From Amyloporia xantha (Eukaryota; Basidiomycota; Agaricomycetes; Polyporales; Adustoporiaceae): 64,000 bases of DNA. Positions within the stretch are counted from its first letter, which is position 1. The number at the start of each line of letters is the position of its first letter. A program made the translations under genes and the position numbers. This document shows, one piece after another, positions 36,190 through 48,540 of this stretch. The stretch lies in NCBI GenBank assembly GCA_036971615.1, contig JAYKKR010000018.1, forward strand, positions 620,001-684,000, given 5' to 3'. The notes beneath the pieces are model-generated. The model had not been told where the DNA came from. It saw only the letters and a list, made by a program, of their open reading frames with translations, and did no database searches.

Positions 36190-36850
36190 GAAAAAAAATT
36201 GAAAAAAGAGTTTAAAGTGGTTTACCATCTTTAGCACCTTAACACTGATAAAATACCAAGATAAGATTGATTAAAAGACAGAAAAGAAGATTGAAAAGAT
36301 ATCATGAACAGATTGAAATAAGATTGAAGAAAAGACTGAAACCCACCTTATCTGTCTTGTATCAATCTGTCTTCAATATTACAGGCAAAAAGATGAAAGT
36401 GAGGTTGAAATACAATTGAAATAGGATTGATGGGAAATATTGAAAAAGGACTGAAAAAGGATTGTGACAGCTGTGTCACAGTATTTTCAAAATCTTGTGA
36501 CATGAAAGATAGAAATAAGGCTGTGACCACATGTTTTCAATCTTTCTCTTCAGATTTGAGTCTCATAGGATAAAGAAAAGAATAAAAACAAGACTGAAAT
36601 AAAACAGAAAAAGGATTGAAAAATAAAGATGAAACAAGACTGGAATAGAATTGAAATAAGATGGAAATGTTGAAATAGGATTAAAATAACATCAAAAAAG
36701 GATTGAAACAAGATTGGAACAAGATTGATGTAAGATTTGAATAAGATTTAAATAATATTGAAACAGGATTGAAATAGGACTGAAATAGTATTAAAGTAGG
36801 ATTGAAGTAGGATTGAAGCAAGATTGAAATAGGATTGATTAAGAATGGAA
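36190..36850. repeat. Degenerate GATTGAAATA minisatellite
   Basis: Dozens of imperfect copies of a 10-14 bp unit (GATTGAAATAG, AAGATTGAAA) follow one another, giving strongly purine-biased AT-rich DNA. No coding potential. Confidence 0.75.
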
Positions 36851-36899
36851 GCTGGAACATATACATCTCTGCATAGCTATCTGCCATAGTATACATATG

Positions 36900-37209
36900 T
36901 TATATGTGTTTGTACATTCTTGTGCATCTCTGTGCAACTTAGTACATTCTATTTGTATATATTTGTACATCTTAGTACATGATTGTGCAACTTAGTACAT
37001 TGTTGTGCATCCTTGTACAGTCTTTTACATCTCTGTACATCCTCATTTCTCCCTGTCATATATGTTTGTACATTTTAGTACAACTTTGCACAACTTAGTA
37101 CATCCTCGTGCATCCTTGCACATGTCTGTACATGTCTGTACATCTAAGTACATTCTTACACATCTCTGTACATCTTTGTACAACTTTGCACAATTAAGTA
37201 CATCCTTAT
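36900..37209. repeat. TGTACATCT-type minisatellite, including left arm of a 188-bp inverted repeat
   Basis: Repeats of GTACATCTTTGTACAACTTAG-like units. Positions 37022-37209 recur in reverse complement at 37341-37528, and I could find no mismatch by eye. Confidence 0.8.
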
Positions 37210-37340
37210 ATATACATGAGTTCTACAGTTCTACTTAATGTTACATGAGACAAATGTGAGTGCACACAGTGTGCTATGTACCATGTGTTGAGGTATGACT
37301 ACAGCCAATAGCCTACAGGAGACTTGATGTACAGAGATGC

Positions 37341-37528
37341 ATAAGGATGTACTTAATTGTGCAAAGTTGTACAAAGATGTACAGAGATGTGTAAGAATGT
37401 ACTTAGATGTACAGACATGTACAGACATGTGCAAGGATGCACGAGGATGTACTAAGTTGTGCAAAGTTGTACTAAAATGTACAAACATATATGACAGGGA
37501 GAAATGAGGATGTACAGAGATGTAAAAG
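37341..37528. repeat. Right arm of the 188-bp inverted repeat
   Basis: Reverse complement of 37022-37209, separated from it by a 131-bp spacer. The arm ends at the base before the Gypsy LTR begins, so the Gypsy insertion marks its right limit. Confidence 0.8.
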
Positions 37529-37804
37529 TGTAAGGTCTCACTCTTACTCGGACGGTAGTACGTTGCACCAAACTTCTATATTCAGAAGAGTGCTATGTAC
37601 TGGTGTGCGAATAAGAAGAGTTACTTCCTACTGCGCGCGCGCGCGCCCTTACGGGGCGGCGCGCACAACACGTGCATACAAGTAAGTACTGTACAGTGGC
37701 TTGACCCGCGATCCTTGGGATCGTAGCAGGTAGTGTAGATGAATAAACGATATATACAGTGATTAGATAAGATAACCGTAAGGCACCCATAGGGGTACCT
37801 TACA
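37529..37804 (-). mobile_element. 3' LTR of Gypsy element 1 (276 bp)
   Basis: The segment begins TGTAAGG and ends CCTTACA, perfect inverted LTR termini. Read on the minus strand it contains a TATATAT box and follows directly after a polypurine tract, so it is the 3' LTR of the minus-strand Gypsy element. It contains a (GC)n tract near 37632. The 5' LTR partner is not in the window because the element is truncated near 57896. Confidence 0.8.
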
Positions 37805-37817
37805 TCCTCCCCCATTG
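37805..37817 (-). other. Polypurine tract of Gypsy element 1
   Basis: On the minus strand TGGGGGAGGA directly abuts the 3' LTR, the expected primer site for plus-strand DNA synthesis. Confidence 0.7.
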
Positions 37818-38014
37818 GACTCGTCTCACGGGTCCACAATGAAGGTCTTTTGCGAATGACGGACGGACCGTTGAAGGTCCGTGTAGTGGTTGACGAGAGT
37901 GTTAGTACTCTGCGGAGATCCCTAGGGGATCTCCTCGTCATGGTTTTTTGCTGGCCCAGTCGCACAGCGTCCCTCGGCGCGGAGACAGATGGCAGAACGG
38001 TCGGCCCCCAGAGG

Positions 38015-40360
38015 TCAATCCGTCTGCATCTGATCTTCCGGTGCAGGGGCAGAGGGGTCTCCCTGCGCCTGACCGGCCGGTCCAGGAGGTGGCTGTGCGT
38101 CAGCCGCGGGCACTGGTGCCGCAGGTGGTAGTGTCGTGACTGCACCGGCGGGCAAGGCAGGCATTTCGACTGTAGCCGGGATGACTATGCCGATCGCAGC
38201 GCCGTAGGACGCTGGCTCGGATGCGAACGGCTCAGTGGCGTCCAACGGCCGCCCTTCCATTCGGTTACGCTCCATCCTCGCGTAATCTTCGAATACACGA
38301 GCTCCCTGAGCTGTGTATCCGCGAGCCGCTACCCAACGTGCTACATCGAAGATGGTCGCGTTTTCTCCTGGTAGCGGGTAAGGGGCGGTACGAACAACTG
38401 CCCCTAGGGGGTAGTTGCTGACCCGCAGTATGAACGCGTACAGTTCTCGAATAGAGAACAGTCGCATGGCGGTTGCGAGCCACGCATTGCGTGACGTTGC
38501 ACCCGACGATACGGGCGGTGCTAGGTTCCGCAGCTCAACGAACGCGATGACGTCCTGCAACCTAGGGTTGCCGGTCGTCTCACGTCGGATGCTGGCAGGT
38601 ACCTGCGTCGGGTTCTGCATGTACCACGCGTACCACTCCTGGTAGGTGGAGTGGCGCGTGGGCTGGGGTAGCCGGCGGGGACGTTTTGGGCCCAAGGCGG
38701 CACCGCGGGGGGGTTGGAGGTCGTCGTACGACACCAACTTCCGCTTGTTCCCTCCACCAGTACTGGTGGATGGACCAGGATTCCCAGCGGAATCGATTGG
38801 TCGCGCTACCTTCTCGGGGTTGCGCCACTCATTCAGGAGGACCTGCATGCCCTCCGCTCCTTGCAGCGCCGAGTTACGGTTCATCTGAGTGATGAGGTCT
38901 GTGACCCTTACGCGGGCCTCGCCAGCGGAGGCAGTGGCCTGCTCAAGGATGCGGCCGGCGTCACGACGGTCGCGCGGAATGAACGCTGCCCAACTACCAG
39001 CGAGGTAGTAGTTGGTGTTGGCGGGGACGGGGACACCCATCGGCCAGTCCGTTGGCGGGACGGGGACACCGAACGACCTGTCAGATGCCCTAGGCATTCC
39101 TGACGAGGGCGGCGTCGGGGGGTTGTCCGGGACTGCTGGGCGGTTGGCCGCTCTCCGCCAACCGCACACCACCTGTCGGTTGCGGGCGAGATGAGCTTTG
39201 CGGGCCTCCTTGTCCGCACGAGCCTCCTTGTCCTCCTGGTCCAAGGAGTCGTCCGAGTCCATCTCGTCAAAGTCGACGTCCCCACGGAGTCCCTTGGGGG
39301 CTTCGTGCGATGACGTTTTCTTTCCCTTGCCTTTGACGGCAGGGGCCTCTACCTCCGGTCCCTTCATAACCTCGTCGATGAACGAGGCGGTGGGGGCTCC
39401 CGTGGCAGGATCCACTCTCAACGACGATGCTATGGCGGGCATCGTGGCCACTGGAGCGGCGACAGTCGAAGCGTACGTCCTGTCAGGGACAACGCTCGGG
39501 CCTGTGTTCCGGCGTGCCTCCTCCTCGAGGAGACGCACCCGGCCGTGCGCTGCGTCGCGTTGCGTACGCATTAACCCCAGCTCCCGCTGTAGCTGAGCGA
39601 CGGGTACCGTCGAGGACAATTGCTCGTCCCGTGGCGTAGAAACGCGCTCTAGGAGGAGCCGGTTCTCTCGAGCCAGGTCCTCCATCTCGTTCATCAACCG
39701 CTCGTTCCTCCGCAGGAGGTCATTGCGGTCGCTTTCGAAGGCGTCGCGTTCGCGACACGCATCATCGTACGCCCGCTGGAGGTCCTGTACGCGGCGATCC
39801 GCGTCCCTTCCCCCCAGGAAACCACTCCGGCTCCAATGGATGAACAGCATGTCCTGCAGGGTGCCCTGGGCGACATCGTTGGCCTGCTGGCACTGATCGT
39901 CGTTCATGAGCGCACCATAGAAGTGCGCCCGGAACGCCTCGCAGATGTCGCACGGGCCTCCGTGCAACATAAGGATATGTTATCCCTGCGCCACCCACGG
40001 ATTAACGGGGGCATTCAGCAGGAACGGCGCCGCATTGGACGGCAGGGGTCGCGGCGCGGCCAATGACCAGCGCACGACGGCAGCTGCGAGATCGACGCCC
40101 GGCGTCGATCCCGCAGGTGGGGCAATGGACAAGGAAGGGGTGACGCCATGCGTCGCTGCGGGGGGCGGTGTGGGCGGGGAAGCGGACGGGGTGCGGGGCA
40201 CGGTTGGCGGCGGTTGGGGCAGGGAGGACGTCGTATCGACGGGCGGCGCGGTGGGCGTTGGCGTCGGCGCCCGGGAGGTCAGAGGAGACGGGGGAGCCAT
40301 AAGCTCATCGTCGTCCAAGGTCGGGCCACCGGTGGGTGGGCCGTCCTTGGTCGCGTCCAT
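38015..40360 (-). pseudogene. Third ORF of Gypsy element 1, broken by one TAA
   Basis: A 782-codon frame lies between the integrase and the 3' LTR, where env sits in retroviruses. It starts at the Met at 40360 and is open except for one TAA at 39980-39982. The N-terminal part is Pro/Thr-rich. After the TAA comes HILMLHGGPCDICEAFRAHF, with a CxxC, then a coiled coil rich in Arg, Glu and Leu (residues about 180-280), acidic linkers (DEMDSDDSLDQEDKEARADK) and a basic patch GPKRPRRLPQ. No signal peptide or membrane segment is visible, so it is not a classical env. Similar hypothetical proteins accompany mushroom retroelements; function unknown. The TAA could be a C-to-T change of CAA. Confidence 0.65.
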
Positions 40361-40547
40361 TTTTCTTGAAGTTTTTCGCCAACTGGGGCGGGATGAGGAG
40401 CAGGACAGTGCGGCGGCATCTGTAGCGCTACTCAAATAAAGTTCAAACGCCGCCGGGTGGCACCGCCGATCCTCACGTGTATGGATCACGTGTCCGTGTC
40501 GACGACTTCGACACTAAGTCCTCGCCTCGACTCCCAGTGTGGACGCC

Positions 40548-41759
40548 CTATAGGTCGTCCTTGCGCTGCCTCGCTTTGCGGGGCAGAGAGCGATAGTTCT
40601 TGACGCCATGGAGCGTCAAGTAATCGTCCAGAGCTGCCAGGTCCTTGCAGTTCGCATACGGCTCCCATGTGTGGTCCCCCAGGGTCCACCGGACATGGAA
40701 CTCGACGCGCTTGCCATCCCAGCGGTGGCCGACGATCTCGTCGACCAGCCACTCTTGGTCTTCGTGTTGCCTGAAGTCATAATACGATTGCGCCTCCCGG
40801 TGCGGGAACATAGAGTCATCATTGGGCTCGTGTTTCCGCAGCAGCGATGCGTGGAACGTAGGATGTATCCTCCGTTCCTTCAACGCATCCGGGAGGTCCA
40901 GCGTGTAGTTGGACGATTCGGGGTGACATTGGACCACTCGGTACGGTCCTATGTACTTCGGCATGAGTTTCCTGGCCCGCCCTTTCGGCAGAGCTAGGTT
41001 CTGAGTCGACAGGTAGACCAGGGACCCAACTGTGAAGTCGGGTTCCCTTTGGCGATGCTTGTTCGCTTGGTACGTCTGCTGAACCCGGCTCTCTATGATG
41101 GCGTCATGGGCCATCTCGAGGTTTCCTCGAGCTCGCTCGGCGAACTCGCGGACACCCGCGTATGAAGAATCCGTACGGACGCCGTTCAGCGTACGGGGGA
41201 GATATCCATAATTCAATTCGAATGGCGCAAACCCTGTTGTGCTGCTCGTCGCCGAATTCAGGGCGAATTCGACCATCGGTATCTTCTCGTACCAGTCGAT
41301 CTGGTCTGGAGAGACTATGGATCGCAGGATTTGCGATATCGAGCGGATTGTCCTCTCGGACAATCCGTCTGTTTGGGGGTGGAACGACGTTGACATGAGC
41401 AACTTCGCCCCTAGCATTCGGTGAAGTTCACGCCAGAATTTCGACGTGAACTTGGAGTCTCGATCGGATACGATCGACTCAGGCAGGCCATGCAGACGGA
41501 TTATCTCTCTCAAGTACTGCGTCGCCAGCTGCGAAGCAGTACTAGTGGTGGTGATGGGTACTAGATGCACCATGTTCGTCAGCCGGCATACTACTACCCA
41601 CAGGTAGTCGTATCCCTGCGAGCTGGGGAACGGGCCAACGAAGTCCATTGCTATCGAATTCCACGGAAACCGTGGAATTGGCAAGGAGTGCAGCAGTCCC
41701 GTCTGGAGATGGTTTCGTGGCTTGGCTGTCTGGCAAGTTCCGCATGTAATGCAGAACTT
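40548..41759 (-). pseudogene. Gypsy element 1 integrase, C-terminal part with chromodomain
   Basis: Integrase core and C-terminus of the chromovirus. The zinc-finger cysteines (FCITCGTC) stand at the very start, directly at the transposon insertion point. The catalytic triad is seen as MDFVGPF (Asp), IVSDRDSKF (Asp) and HPQTDGLSERT (Glu). A GPY/F-type module (YIGPYRVVQ) and a chromodomain (EWLVDEIVGHRWDGKRVEFH with later HTWEPYANC) follow. Chromodomains target integration to heterochromatin. The matching upstream half lies 12 kb away at 53923-55111. Confidence 0.85.
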
Positions 41760-41760
41760 C

Positions 41761-42871
41761 ATCAGCAAAATCCAACTTTGTATTAATTGTCTTTATTGTC
41801 TTTCACAAGGACATAAGAACTTCAAGAGAAATTGAAAACCTGATTAAAGAGCCTTTCATTTGCCTTATATAAGAACATTTGTCTTTCTCCAAGAGAAATT
41901 GCTCTTGTCCCAATGCAATCTACACTCTTGATATTGTCTTTGAACAACAAATTATCCTTTTTTTCACATATAAATCTCCTTAAAGTGATAGTAAACTATT
42001 CTCACTTATTTGGAATGTCTTAATTGTCTTTTTAAACACATATATTAATTATACAATGCAATTGAACAACAGGGTATCCTTTTTGCATACATTGATCTCA
42101 TTAAAATCTCATTAAAATGACAGTAAATTAGTCTCACCTATCTGAAATCTTTCTTAGCTGTCTTTGTTTCTACATTTTTTACTTGAAAAAGGTAATTGAA
42201 CAGACAGTAGCTCAGCATAAGACCCAAAGAAAGCTGATAAGAGCATCTTCAATGAACAATAAGACATCTAATAGATTTAAATGTCATTTAAAGCAAAAAA
42301 CAGATTATAATACCCACCAAGACTGATATATAAAAGGACTCAAAGACCAACATAAGCACCAGAATTATATTCAGAAGCCAATGCTAAGCACTTAAGTCAG
42401 CTAAGCAAATATAAGGATTGCAAAGACAATGATGTATTAAATGCTGCAAGAACATCAAAAGCAGATAATAACATCAACAGATAAAAATGTTCAGGACAGG
42501 CAGATAAGAGCATACAGAAGAGTAAGCACAGATCATAGCATATTGCATGTTGCATGTAAGGAAACATAACTGTAGATAGAAAGCATAGTAAGGATATAGA
42601 AAGATGCATAATGGATGCCAAGTACAGCAAGTACTTCAAGAGCATCAAATGATGATATAAGTCCATTCAGTCAGTCAACAAGACAACAGCAAGGCAACAA
42701 TAACGAAATAGCATGACAACAGAAAACGAGAGCAGATAAGGAAAACTAGACCACTTGTGGGACAGCCATCACATAGCGCAGGATGTATATGCTACTGGAC
42801 TAACTGGAACATTGATCAGCCATGAAACACAGAGCAGACTCACAACGCACCTGACCAAACAGCAGGACAAC
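41761..42871. repeat. Left subterminal region of the Plavaka element
   Basis: AT-rich non-coding DNA. The first 450 bp hold repeated ATTGTCTTT words (for example near 41792, 41801, 41936 and 42022), probable transposase-binding repeats. No gene. Confidence 0.6.
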
Positions 42872-45800
42872 TTAGCCCTCTTCTTCATCCATGCCAAAGA
42901 CCTCACCATCACCGCCAACCTCATCAGCGTCATCGTCATCGTCATCGTCATCCGAGTCTTTACCACCTGAGGCGCGTTCAACGAGGTTAGCACGGATATT
43001 GATCTCCTTCTTGGTGATCTTGACGACCTCGTTCCAATCAGTGCTACCATGACACTCCCTTGCAAGCTTCATGATCTTCCGGAGTCGACGCGGCTCAAGC
43101 TTCTGTGCCGAGACAGCGTACGCTTGAGTAATTGCCCCGTACTTCGCCTCATCGAAAGACGTCTTCTTCCTGCTCATCTTGCGTGTATCCCTGTTGAGAG
43201 TCTTGGGAATAAAAGGCTTGCCATTTACCAGAATGATCATGCCAGTCTTCCACAAAGTGAAAGCCCGCTCGACCTATAAAATTAGAACAGTGAGCGCAAA
43301 CATAATACTGATTAATGAATAACAAACTGCTGCAGCTGCCAACGCAATGGCGCCTATAGGGAACTGTGTTGTGCCCTCTGCATAAAGTCCGTCGACTTCA
43401 ATGCAACCTTCGATTGACGAGAGATGATGGCCTAGTGTGCGCACAATGAGGGCAGATTGAAACAGACCGCTCCATTCCTGCTAGTATGTAAGAACATATT
43501 TAAAAGCAAAACTAAGGTCACTTACCTCCGAGTCATCGGCCTCACAGTGTTTCCAGACAAACTTCTGCTCTTCGAGCATGTATTCTGCAAACTCTTGCCG
43601 TTCTTTGATTGTACTCACGCCCATGTCGTGGAAGAGAATCTCTAGCAATGCTATGGTTGTGATACCGTAGCCGCAGCGCCATTCGTAGAGACGCTGATGT
43701 ACCTGGAGGTTCGGGTCAGTACTAACGAACATGATGAATTCATGGTTAATTGCCTACCACGCCAGAAACAGCATCATCTAGGAACCGCACCAGGTATACA
43801 ATGATCGGTTCAATGTAGACAGCATCGAAAATGAGTTGAAGGACCTTGATATATCGGCGCGCGCTGTCAGTGTACCAGGGGTTGGCGAGCGTCCCAGCAT
43901 GGTGGAGGGTAGTCGGCATAAAGAGGATGGCCCACTTTCTCCCGTCTTGAGTACCTGCGGGCAGCATAGTGTTTATCCAGACCTTGCGCTTAGGTTTTTT
44001 AATCACGACACCCTCAGCGGTGTCAGTGATATCAATGATATCGTCCTCGTCGTCTTCTTCGTCACTCTCATCATTGTCTTTATACTGTACTATCTGGGCA
44101 GCACACTCAGTAGATTGAGCCTTGGATGGAGCATATATCTTCTTGTGTGAAGCGACGTCATTGCGCTGTGCTTCGGCCGTAGCAGGTTCGCCGAGAGCTG
44201 ATTTTCCACGGGAGCTGGAAGACTGGTACACCTTCAAGTTCTTGTGCGGTCGAAGGACGTCGTCATCTTCCGGCTCCATCTTGATACGCTGGATGTTTGA
44301 ACTTGCCTTCTTGCTATCCTGGGTACGGGACTTCTTTGGTGGCGAAATGAACTCAACATGATCGTCGTCATCAGGGGCAGCTTTCTCTTGCTATAATGCA
44401 GCATGTTAGTTAAAGAGGTAGACATTGAACTAGATACTTACGCCTAAGGAAGGTCTTTTGCGTTTCGGCTTTGGTGTAACATTGGCCGTTGTGCTCTCGT
44501 GAACCTGAACAGATGTCTGTAAGGAACCTCCGTATTAAGTACACTATATGTAAAGGAGAAAGTCCTTACATTGCCGGTTGAACGCCGGGTCTTGGGCACC
44601 GGCGTGACCTCAACATCATCCAAATGGATTACATCCTGCGTAGTAACATGAGATAAGTCAGTCAAATAATTAGCAATGAACCAGACGGAGTACACACATT
44701 GTGTGTCGCGCGCGTGCCTGCGCCTTTGATAGGACTAGATAGTGCCGCCAGCCGTTCAGGAGCTTCGTCATCGCTCACGATGTTTGCAACCTGAAGATGT
44801 ATATTGGGCTTGCTCTTCTTCTGCTGGGTATTATCGGACTGCTTGCTGGTCTTGGATGTTCCCTTGGACCTGGCCGTCGAGGAGGAAGGTTTCTCGTGAG
44901 TAGACGTGGCAGTCTGAGACGAACTAGTCCGGTTGCTGGGTGCCGGGATATCCCAGTGCCCTGGACCAGGCACATTGGCTGACCATTTTGTGATACCGCC
45001 GACAAGACCTTCCTTTACTGGCGCAGCTCTGAGAGTAAGTATGGTAGAATAGTGTGCGTTGGTTGAGACAGAGTAGATCGCCATCCATAGGATCAGCGAT
45101 GATGGTGAGATAAGAGAAACAAAGGAAACGACGCACTTGGACTTCTTTGACGCCCTCTCCAAGTCCGACGTCTGATCTTGCCCACGCGATGCCACTGCCT
45201 TCCCCTTCGACTTCACTGCAGCAAGTGCAGCCTTAACCTTTGATGATTGCTCACGAACATCATCAACATCCTGCCTACCGCCACCGCTAGCCTTCTTGGA
45301 TCGTTTCTTCGGTGGCGGACTGTCAACCTCAGCTGTATGCTCCAAAATCTCAGTTGCTGTCGAATCTCCACTGTCCTCGCCATCTGATTCCTTGTGCGAA
45401 AACGGGCTCTCCTCGCTGTCTGACGACTCGATTACGGCCTTCTTCCTTGACTGGATCCCCGGAAATGTCAGTGGTACATTGCTTCCGCCATCCCATTAAC
45501 TGACAATACCTTTTTATTTTGGACTGGAATGTCTTCACCGCTGTCTTTATCAGGGTTCGGACCCTTTGATCCTTTGACACCTTGGTCGTCAAGGACGTTT
45601 AGCATTGCGTAGGTTCGCCGGAGAGGACCAGGCTGACCGGGTTTACGAGTAGGTCTCAAACTCCGCGATGCATCCTGATTATGGTCCTCAGCAGCCATCT
45701 CATCCTCTAGATCAGCAACGCGACGAATATCATTTTTTTGTGTATCTTTCTTGGCCTCTTTGGTGGCGGCTATAACCTTTCTAGCTGCCTCCATTTCCGC

Positions 45801-45878
45801 CTTGGTGCGCCGGTGGCCGGGAGTGACGATACTACCAGGATGCTGGGTAGCGTTCTTCGCACGTGTGGAGGGTGCCAT
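42872..45878 (-). CDS. Plavaka-associated accessory protein (839 aa)
   Basis: Nine minus-strand exons (45510-45878, 45137-45450, 44698-45028, 44570-44635, 44442-44516, 43758-44390, 43526-43702, 43328-43480, 42872-43273) join with correct phase to 839 aa without stops. The N-terminal 480 residues are Lys/Ser-rich and disordered with many nuclear-localisation-like basic runs. The folded C-terminal part includes GRKWAILFMPTTLHHAGTLA, RLYEWRCGYGITTIALLEIL, EWSGLFQSALIVRTLGHHL and a Pro/Gly-Ala helix IALAAAAVERAFTLWKTG, a pattern repeated in basidiomycete proteins encoded next to Plavaka transposases. It ends with a run of Asp. The role in transposition is unknown. It is divergent from the transposase with 242 bp between the starts. 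Unlike the transposase, it looks intact. Confidence 0.75.
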
Positions 45879-46120
45879 AGAGAATATGGGAGGAGATATG
45901 AGTGGTGGAGGCTATGATTTGGAATGTGCAAGAGTTGGTAAGTTGAACGTTGTTGCCAGCGAGATAGCGCGTCTAAAATGGCGAACTTAGGTCGGGAGCT
46001 CTTTGTTTGGATTCAACCCAATTGAGTCAGATATTCGAGCCGAGCTGATGCGCTCCGAGTCCTCTTCACGTACTGCGTCCCGGCGCATGGACTCGGATAC
46101 AACGCGCTCTCGTTTTTTCA
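45879..46120. promoter_or_regulatory. Divergent promoter inside the Plavaka element
   Basis: 242 bp between the accessory gene and the transposase starts; the only place for both promoters. Confidence 0.45.
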
Positions 46121-48540
46121 ATGACTTCGGCTCTCAGCCCTGACCAAGAGCAACAGTATGAGCTTGCATATCTGTGTCCCCATCGACATTGTGGGCGGAG
46201 ATTCCACACAAAATCAGGGTGTACAAAGCATACTCGAGCGGCACACTCTGAAGGCAGTTTGACTGGCCTCCCATCATCACCGCCGCCGCTACAGCTACAG
46301 ACAGACAAGGATTCTCCGAGCCGGGGCTCAGGTGAGCAGCATTTCATCCCCGAGATCCTCCAAGAACCTTTTCATTCTTATTTATTGGACATACAGTAGC
46401 TACTTCCGACCATTCGGATGTTCAGCAAGAGATAGCGTTCAGTGTAGGCATGCCAATTCTCTCTCCTACCGACTCGGAGGATGGCGCGGCTCAATTCGGT
46501 GGCAATGATGATGCACAGATGTCTCCTACCGGTTGCACGGATAGCGCGGCTCGATCTAGTGGCGACGAGGATGGACAGCTATCTCCGAGTCTTACCTCTT
46601 CAGAATATCGCACGGTTCAATGCGCTGCCGATGAAGACATACAAATGACGTCTCCAGTTGACTGTGACTCAGAGGACGACAATGTCCCTTTCGCTCTCGA
46701 TGAGGATTTCCCGCAGATCGACTGGAGTGGCGAAGACTCAAATGATGGAGACGATTATTGGGACATGCAAATGTCTCCTGTCGGTTCAGAAGATGGTATG
46801 TTACGTTTTAACCTCAATGAAAACTTCCAGCAAATTGACCCGTGAACAAGACTTGGACTCAAATCACGGAGACGATAACTGGGACATAGCCGATCTAGAA
46901 CAACGCCAGTATGATGAAGACATGCGATCAGATGATGGAGATACTGACATAGAAGGTAAGCCTACCATTGAAGCTCTTCAACTCAAAGGATACCTTCACT
47001 AATGAAATTCGCTACGGTGCTGCAGAAAATATCGAGGAAGATACGGAAAAGACGCCTTCACGCAAGGCGTTCGTCAGCGATGATGACGACTCGAGTGATG
47101 AATCTGACGAGGAACCAGTGAGATACGAGTATCACGAATACATCAACGGTATGTTTCTACCGTTAATTCTTATCAGTGTTAGCTTATTGAGTCTGTCACA
47201 GGAGCTCCATGTGACGAGCATGGGCATTACTTACCTGAAGGCACTCCACCATCTGCGAGATCGGTCCCGGCATCTGACGACTACAATCCATACAACAGCC
47301 GCATCGAATTCGAGACCGCCGAATTATTGTACATACGAGATCAAATGTCTGCCGGCAATATCAACATTCTCATGGATCTATGGGCTGCAACTCTTATAAG
47401 GCACCATGATGCTCCGCCATTTCTAAATACAAACGATCTTTACAGCACAATCGACAACACATTGCTTGGAGATGTCAAGTGGGAAAGTTTTGAGATGTCC
47501 TACAGCGGTGACCTCCCCGATGGTGATGTCCCTCCGTGGATGCTCGATACCTTCAACGTGTTCTTCCGGGACCCACGACTTGTAGCACGCAATATGCTTG
47601 GGAATCCTGACTTCGAAGGGGAGATTGACTATGCGCCCATGCGTACATATGATGGAGCGGGGAACCGTGAGGTCAAAGACTTTATGTCAGGGGACTGGGC
47701 ATGGAGACAAGGTGTAGGTTCTAGTATGATCCAAGATCTTTCTTACTTTCTAACGAATTGATTCAAGGATACAATTGCCGAAGATCCCAACACCCATGGC
47801 TCTGCGTTCGTGCCGATCATAGTCGGCAGCGACAAAACAACTGTTTCGGTCGCTACAGGACAGAACGAATATTACCCTTTATACATCGGCATCGGCAACA
47901 CTCACAATAACGTTCGCCGCGCGCATCGGGATGGTCTTGCCTTAGTCGGGTTCCTAGCAATACCCAAGAGTAAGTCCTTATTGCATGGCAGCTTCCGTGC
48001 ATTAACTCCCATTTCCGATAGCCGATAGACAATATGCAGATGATAACAAGTTCCGGAAGTTTCGCCGACAGCTCTTTCACTCATCCCTGTCAAGAATCTT
48101 TCAGTCTCTGAAGCCTGGGATGACGACACCTGAGGTGGTCCGTTGTGCCGATGGACATTTCAGACGCGTCATCTATGGTCTCGGCCCATACATCGCGGAC
48201 TATCCGGAACAAGCTTTACTCGCTTGTATCGTACAGGGCTGGTGTGCTAAGTAAGTCCTCTGTCTAATTCATCTCCGCCAAGAAGCTCGTTTATTATTGA
48301 TCGGTATATCTAGATGCACTGCGAGGAGCACAAATTTAGACCAACCGGGATCAGGTCGTTGATCGTGACCTCACACAGATATGCTCGTCGAAACGTTCGA
48401 GCTTGGTGTTCTATGGGACGAGTATGGACTTGTGGGGGATATCGTGGTAAGTGTTCTTTCTCTGCCCTTATTTTTAAAGTTTGCATCTTTTCGATGATCT
48501 CGCATACCCGGCTATTCGTGGTTTGCACATTATCTTCTAA

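Noticed and set aside
37005..37488. Two mirror ORFs rich in His, Thr and Ser
   Set aside because: Translation of the inverted TGTACATCT repeat; identical because the arms are identical.
48310..48446. Frameshift in the transposase exon before the large intron
   Set aside because: The exon length keeps the frame; two TGA codons alone explain the break.
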